NCBI GenBank assembly: GCA_028565635.1
Contig: JAOXYB010056756.1
Span: 1-11,063, forward strand
DNA length: 11,063 bases
Direction: 5' to 3'
Source of the DNA: Phoronis ovalis
Taxonomy: Eukaryota; Phoronida; Phoronidae
Below the pieces are notes generated by a model, which saw nothing but the letters and a program-made list of their open reading frames with translations, was not told the DNA's origin and did no database searches. Below are positions 8,577 to 11,063 of the stretch, piece after piece. Position 1 is the first letter of the stretch, and each line of letters begins with the position of its first letter. Position numbers and translations under genes: made by a program.

Positions 8577-8589
8577 CCACTAGATGGAG
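8577..8589 (+). promoter_or_regulatory. CTCF-like core motif
   Basis: CCACTAGATGGAG matches the CTCF core CCACTAGATGGCG at 12 of 13 positions. It lies between the GCGAGCA repeats and the 3' end of the SH2 gene, in the opposite orientation to the site at 8121-8140. Confidence 0.35.
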
Positions 8590-8642
8590 AAGTGTTATAA
8601 AACTCTTCCGTGACCTGGATTCAGAGGCCATGATCGGTGGCC

Positions 8643-8846
8643 CTAATCTTCATGTTCGATGGGTCGGTGTACACTTGATGCCTGGCTTACTCTAATACTT
8701 ATATTATCACGATCCTGGGAGCTAGGATCATCAGTGACATTATCACGCGTACTGCTTGTTTGTGTGCGAGGTTGCTTGTATCCAGTAAACGTAGTATTGA
8801 GTGGCAAATCTGGGCAGGTTTGAGTGCAGTAGATATCAGGATAACG
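8643..8846 (-). CDS. SH2 gene exon: last SH2 residues and C-terminal tail
   Basis: Acceptor cttgattgcag is followed by RYPDIYCTQTCPDL, then a polar tail with GYKQPRTQ, STRDNVTDDPSSQDRDN and ISIR, open to TAG (67 codons). The tail is unstructured-looking and carries three tyrosines; GYKQP could be a phosphosite, loosely resembling the STAT tail GY.K. A consensus donor AGA|GTAAGC at 8690 lies inside the exon. If it is used, the last 15 residues (VSQASSVHRPIEHED) are replaced by exons I could not find. Confidence 0.78.
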   Translation of the reverse strand, partial: RYPDIYCTQTCPDLPLNTTFTGYKQPRTQTSSTRDNVTDDPSSQDRDNISIRVSQASSVHRPIEHED

Positions 8847-10506
8847 CTGCAATCAAGACATACAAGATGTTAGTGCTATGAAAATATATTTAAAGAGTTT
8901 TGTATTGGAAATATGTACTCTTACTAGCGAATAAACACATTTCATTTTTAAAATAATGCGTATGTTTCCATAATCAAACAAAATTAAATTATTCTATAAG
9001 TCGGCGACTTGTACTTTCAAGTTGTAGACGTGACACCTTCATGGAGTTACTGCAATATCTTTCCTTGGATAAATTTTAAAGATCACGTCAGTACGTTATT
9101 TATATTGCACAACATAATTTTACCTCTAGCGAATGTGTTCTGAGATGATTTACCACTTCCACGATGTGAGAAATTTTTTCGTCGTGGTCATCAAAATCTA
9201 GTTTGGCATGAAACGGATTCGTGGACACAGCTTCTTTTGGGTTTCCCTGCCGAATAAAAATGAAAAAGTACTGATTCTTGGTTCTACGTAGAAATTTGAA
9301 AATCTGATCCTACTCAATTGCGAATGTTTTTCAAAAATAATTTTAAATTATAACAAATTAAAAGTATTAATTCCATTGTATCGAAAAAATAATGACCCGG
9401 ACTCGTCATTTGTGAGACGTACATGTATACATCAAACTGATTCCATGCTTTATTTTTCTTCGATACGTGGTATTGTATTAAATAGTTGAAATACTGTAAT
9501 TACCCTGATTTGATAATGAACAGGCGCAATTCCTTTCTCCACTACTATTGCAATAGAAAAAGTGCCCCCATCAGCATCACTCTCACTGAACCTGTAAGAT
9601 GCATAACCAGAAAGTTTTTCATGACTAAGGTTATTCAACCAACAAGAAATCTAGCACAGCTATAGGTAACACAGACTTTGATCGTTAACATGCCTAATCC
9701 CTAATAAATTAGTAATGAGCTTATTCAGTTCTTTTTTGCGTAGACTATGGTGCGTGAGTATTAGTTACTGAAAGTGGAATTTGACATAAAATGGAAGAAA
9801 ATCCAATTTCTAAATAGCAGTTTATTTTTTAAAAATATTTGAAAGATTGAAACTGAATTTCCATGCTTCTAATTTCCACGATTGCTACCAGGTGGTCTAC
9901 AGTCTGCCGTGGCATAAACTGTATGAAAAATTCGCTGGAGGTAAACGAAAAAATTAGCCGCGATAACATTTGCATCGGAACATCAGCCTATAAATATTAT
10001 AAAAACAATTGCGACCATGTTATATAATATATTGATATAATCATAAGAGTTAAGATTGTAATTGGTGGCTAATAAAGACCCGTGTAAGGGCAAGGCAAGG
10101 CTTACCTAACTAGAAAAGTTTTCTCATTTTGATCTTTCAAAAGTGTGTTAGCTTGGTCCGTGGTCATATATCCAGCAAACCAACTGAAATAAAGCTAACC
10201 GTATTTCGTCATTGTGTGATGTTAAATAACTATTTCAGTCGCCAATAAGTGTCAATATAGACGTTTACCTTTGAGTACAGAAAACGGACACTTGTTACAT
10301 TTTTAGATAATACATTGCTTGACAATTGTGAAATTTTCTAGTAATCGATCGATTGGTAACTCCTGTAACTGTTGATAGATTTCGAGCGACATAAGGTAAT
10401 GCTGTTTAACATGTATTAGTTAAAACTTAAATTCGCGTTTACCATACCTGAGCCTTGTCGTTTGAGACCTGTTTTTAGTCGTAGACTCTTTAATTAATCG
10501 ATCAAT
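8643..10506 (-). CDS. Small SH2-domain protein, five supported exons (gene span)
   Basis: Exons 10506-10448, 10183-10106, 9591-9504, 9246-9124 and 8846-8643 join with matching phases (0, 2, 0, 0, 0) into about 183 codons ending at TAG. The product carries one SH2 domain, which binds phosphotyrosine peptides in the cytoplasm or nucleus. Seen in order: WFAGYM opening strand; helix A TTDQANTLL; the phosphate-binding strand KTFLVR with its invariant Arg, split by an intron; FSES loop; betaC/D TFSIAIVV and VHYQIR; helix B SHIVEVVNHLRTHSL; then an acidic, Ser/Thr-rich tail with Tyr in GYKQP. FRFSES-type sequence is typical of STATs, while WF.G and HY.IR are Src-type features. The usual Arg at alphaA2 is absent. 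No kinase, STAT DNA-binding or SOCS-box domain is encoded here, and a weak first exon at 10730-10774 would cap the protein at about 198 residues. I cannot place it in a named family. Confidence 0.8.
9124..9246 (-). CDS. SH2 gene exon: C-terminal half of the SH2 domain
   Basis: Acceptor ttttattcggcag and donor CTAGAG|GTAAAA bound 123 nt, 41 codons in phase 0: GNPKEAVSTNPFHAKLDFDD, then HDEKISHIVEVVNHLRTHSLE. The last part is helix B followed by the loop that ends many SH2 domains (pattern LVEL..HYR.HSL, as in the PI3-kinase p85 N-SH2). The acidic DFDDHDEK before the helix replaces the usual short betaE/F turn and is longer than in most family members. Confidence 0.88.
9504..9591 (-). CDS. SH2 gene exon: FSES loop to betaD strand
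   Basis: Acceptor gcatcttacag and donor ATCAGG|GTAATT bound 88 nt. The first G completes the FLVR Arg codon, then 29 codons run FSESDADGGTFSIAIVVEKG and IAPVHYQIR. FSES followed by an acidic/Gly turn and a TFSIA strand is the STAT-like phosphate loop. VHYQIR matches the HYKI betaD strand of Src-type domains, whose His and Tyr contact the ligand. Confidence 0.9.
10106..10183 (-). CDS. SH2 gene exon: SH2 domain start through FLVR
   Basis: Acceptor gctttatttcag and donor GTTAG|GTAAGC bound 78 nt encoding WFAGYMTTDQANTLLK, then DQNEKTFLVR. This holds the SH2 signature tryptophan, helix A and the FLVR strand. The intron splits the Arg codon of FLVR (AG|G). The residue normally Arg at helix A position 2 falls within TTDQ and is not basic, so phosphate binding would rest on the FLVR Arg and the FSES loop. 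Confidence 0.9.
10448..10506 (-). CDS. SH2 gene exon: linker N-terminal to the SH2 domain
   Basis: A strong acceptor (ctattctttttatag) and a strong donor (CTCAG|GTATGG) bound 59 nt, open only in the frame that joins the SH2 exon. It encodes IDRLIKESTTKNRSQTTRL plus AG, which with the next exon's T gives Ser. The peptide is basic and Ser/Thr-rich, as expected for a flexible lead-in to the domain. Support is the double splice signal and phase match, not homology. Confidence 0.6.
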
Positions 10507-10729
10507 CTATAAAAAGAATAGCAAATATTAAGCAAGCCGTCATATTGAGTTGCACTGTACAACTGGCCAATTCAAGGTGTTTGCGGTCCTCCTATCCGTA
10601 TAAAAAAGGGAATCTTTGATTGCCAAACAACCAAAGAACACCCTTGTTTCTTCGAACTTCTCCCTAAATATAATGTAGAGGCTTATGACATTACAAAATG
10701 TTATACAAGCCTTTGCTTTACCATGTCAC

Positions 10730-10774
10730 CTTCTGCGTTATGCAAATGTCTTTTTTAAATCCAGTTTTGTCCAT
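10730..10774 (-). CDS. Possible first coding exon of the SH2 gene
   Basis: ATG at 10774 opens MDKTGFKKDICITQK, then donor AAG|GTGACA in phase 0, which matches the phase 0 start of the next exon at 10506. An in-frame TAG about ten codons upstream fits a true start, and G at +4 gives a fair Kozak context. An acceptor-like ccttacag just upstream leaves open that this is an internal exon preceded by others outside the window. The peptide is too short to be distinctive and the donor is only moderate. Confidence 0.35.
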
Positions 10775-10975
10775 CAAAAATGTAACTCTGTAAGGACCTC
10801 TCTACAATAGTTTTACTCTTTGGACAACGTTAAAGACATAGTGGTAACAGTAAGTGTTATGAAACATACGGGTAAAATACAGATACCATGCAGTTTATAT
10901 AACCATAGTTACCGAATTCTTTTATAATAACCCTAGAATAAATAATAACAGGAATTTGTTTGACGTTTGAGCTGT

Positions 10976-11030
10976 ATTGGCGACCCGGATTGGCGAAAGC
11001 TATCGACATCAGAAGCTGGAAAATGGCGGC
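10976..11030. promoter_or_regulatory. Probable promoter: paired CCAAT boxes and YY1-type element
   Basis: ATTGGCG occurs at 10976-10982 and 10989-10995, both CCAAT boxes on the minus strand. About 25 bp on, AAAATGGCGGCC at about 11020-11031 matches the YY1 initiator-region motif AA.ATGGCGGC and coincides with a local rise in GC and CpG. The ATG in it is followed after three codons by TAA, so it is not coding. Motif order fits a plus-strand gene starting at the right edge, or a bidirectional promoter also driving the SH2 gene. Direction is unresolved. Confidence 0.45.
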
Positions 11031-11063
11031 CGACTAAAAGTCTGTTTTTTTTCTATTCATGTG

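Noticed and set aside
8158-8695. Plus-strand ORFs across the repeat block
   Set aside because: They are Phe/Ser-rich frames created by T runs and GCGAGCA repeats, with no domain and no splice or start support; the true coding strand beside them is minus.
10261-10420. Extra exon in the intron before the SH2 start (MSLEIYQQLQELPIDRLLEN)
   Set aside because: Reads well in one frame, but in the phase demanded by the flanking exons it hits a stop, and its acceptor lacks a pyrimidine tract.

Overview
This is an AT-rich window of animal nuclear DNA. There are no long bacterial-type ORFs. Coding sequence appears as short blocks bounded by eukaryotic splice sites, and two such loci can be read with confidence, both on the minus strand. 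The first is the opening coding exon of a Krüppel-like factor of the KLF6/KLF7 (Drosophila luna) group. That N-terminal block is diagnostic of the subfamily, so the host is a metazoan, probably an invertebrate given the base composition and compact introns. I cannot name the species.

Layout, left to right. 1-968 is the start of the first intron of the KLF6/7-type gene; it has a small direct repeat at the left edge and a 23-nt hairpin. 969-1070 is the KLF6/7 first coding exon. 1085-1450 is its upstream region, holding TATA-like boxes, a CRE-like site, nuclear-receptor half-sites, three CCAAT boxes and a perfect CArG box. 1450-3667 shows no gene I can support, but has a perfect 28-bp palindrome at 2492. 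3667-3956 is a foldback MITE with long terminal inverted repeats and a 9-10 bp target-site duplication. 3957-7690 is mostly featureless AT-rich DNA, with one plausible but unrecognised minus-strand terminal exon at 5671-5797. 7690-8590 is a repeat-derived block containing a dispersed GCGAGCAGCGAGCAT motif family and CTCF-like cores.

8643-10506, and possibly up to 10774, is a compact multi-exon minus-strand gene whose exons join in frame into one SH2 domain. If the weaker first exon is right, the whole protein is only about 198 residues: a stand-alone SH2 adaptor-like protein. It combines a STAT-like core (FLVRFSES) with a Src-type betaD strand (VHYQIR). The right edge (10976-11030) carries paired CCAAT boxes and a YY1-type AAAATGGCGGCC element, so a promoter probably lies there. 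It may serve the SH2 gene, a plus-strand gene beyond the window, or both.

The two genes look like independent neighbours, not a functional system. I found no CRISPR, operon, rRNA or tRNA. All family assignments are from reading the sequence and memory of the families; nothing was searched.
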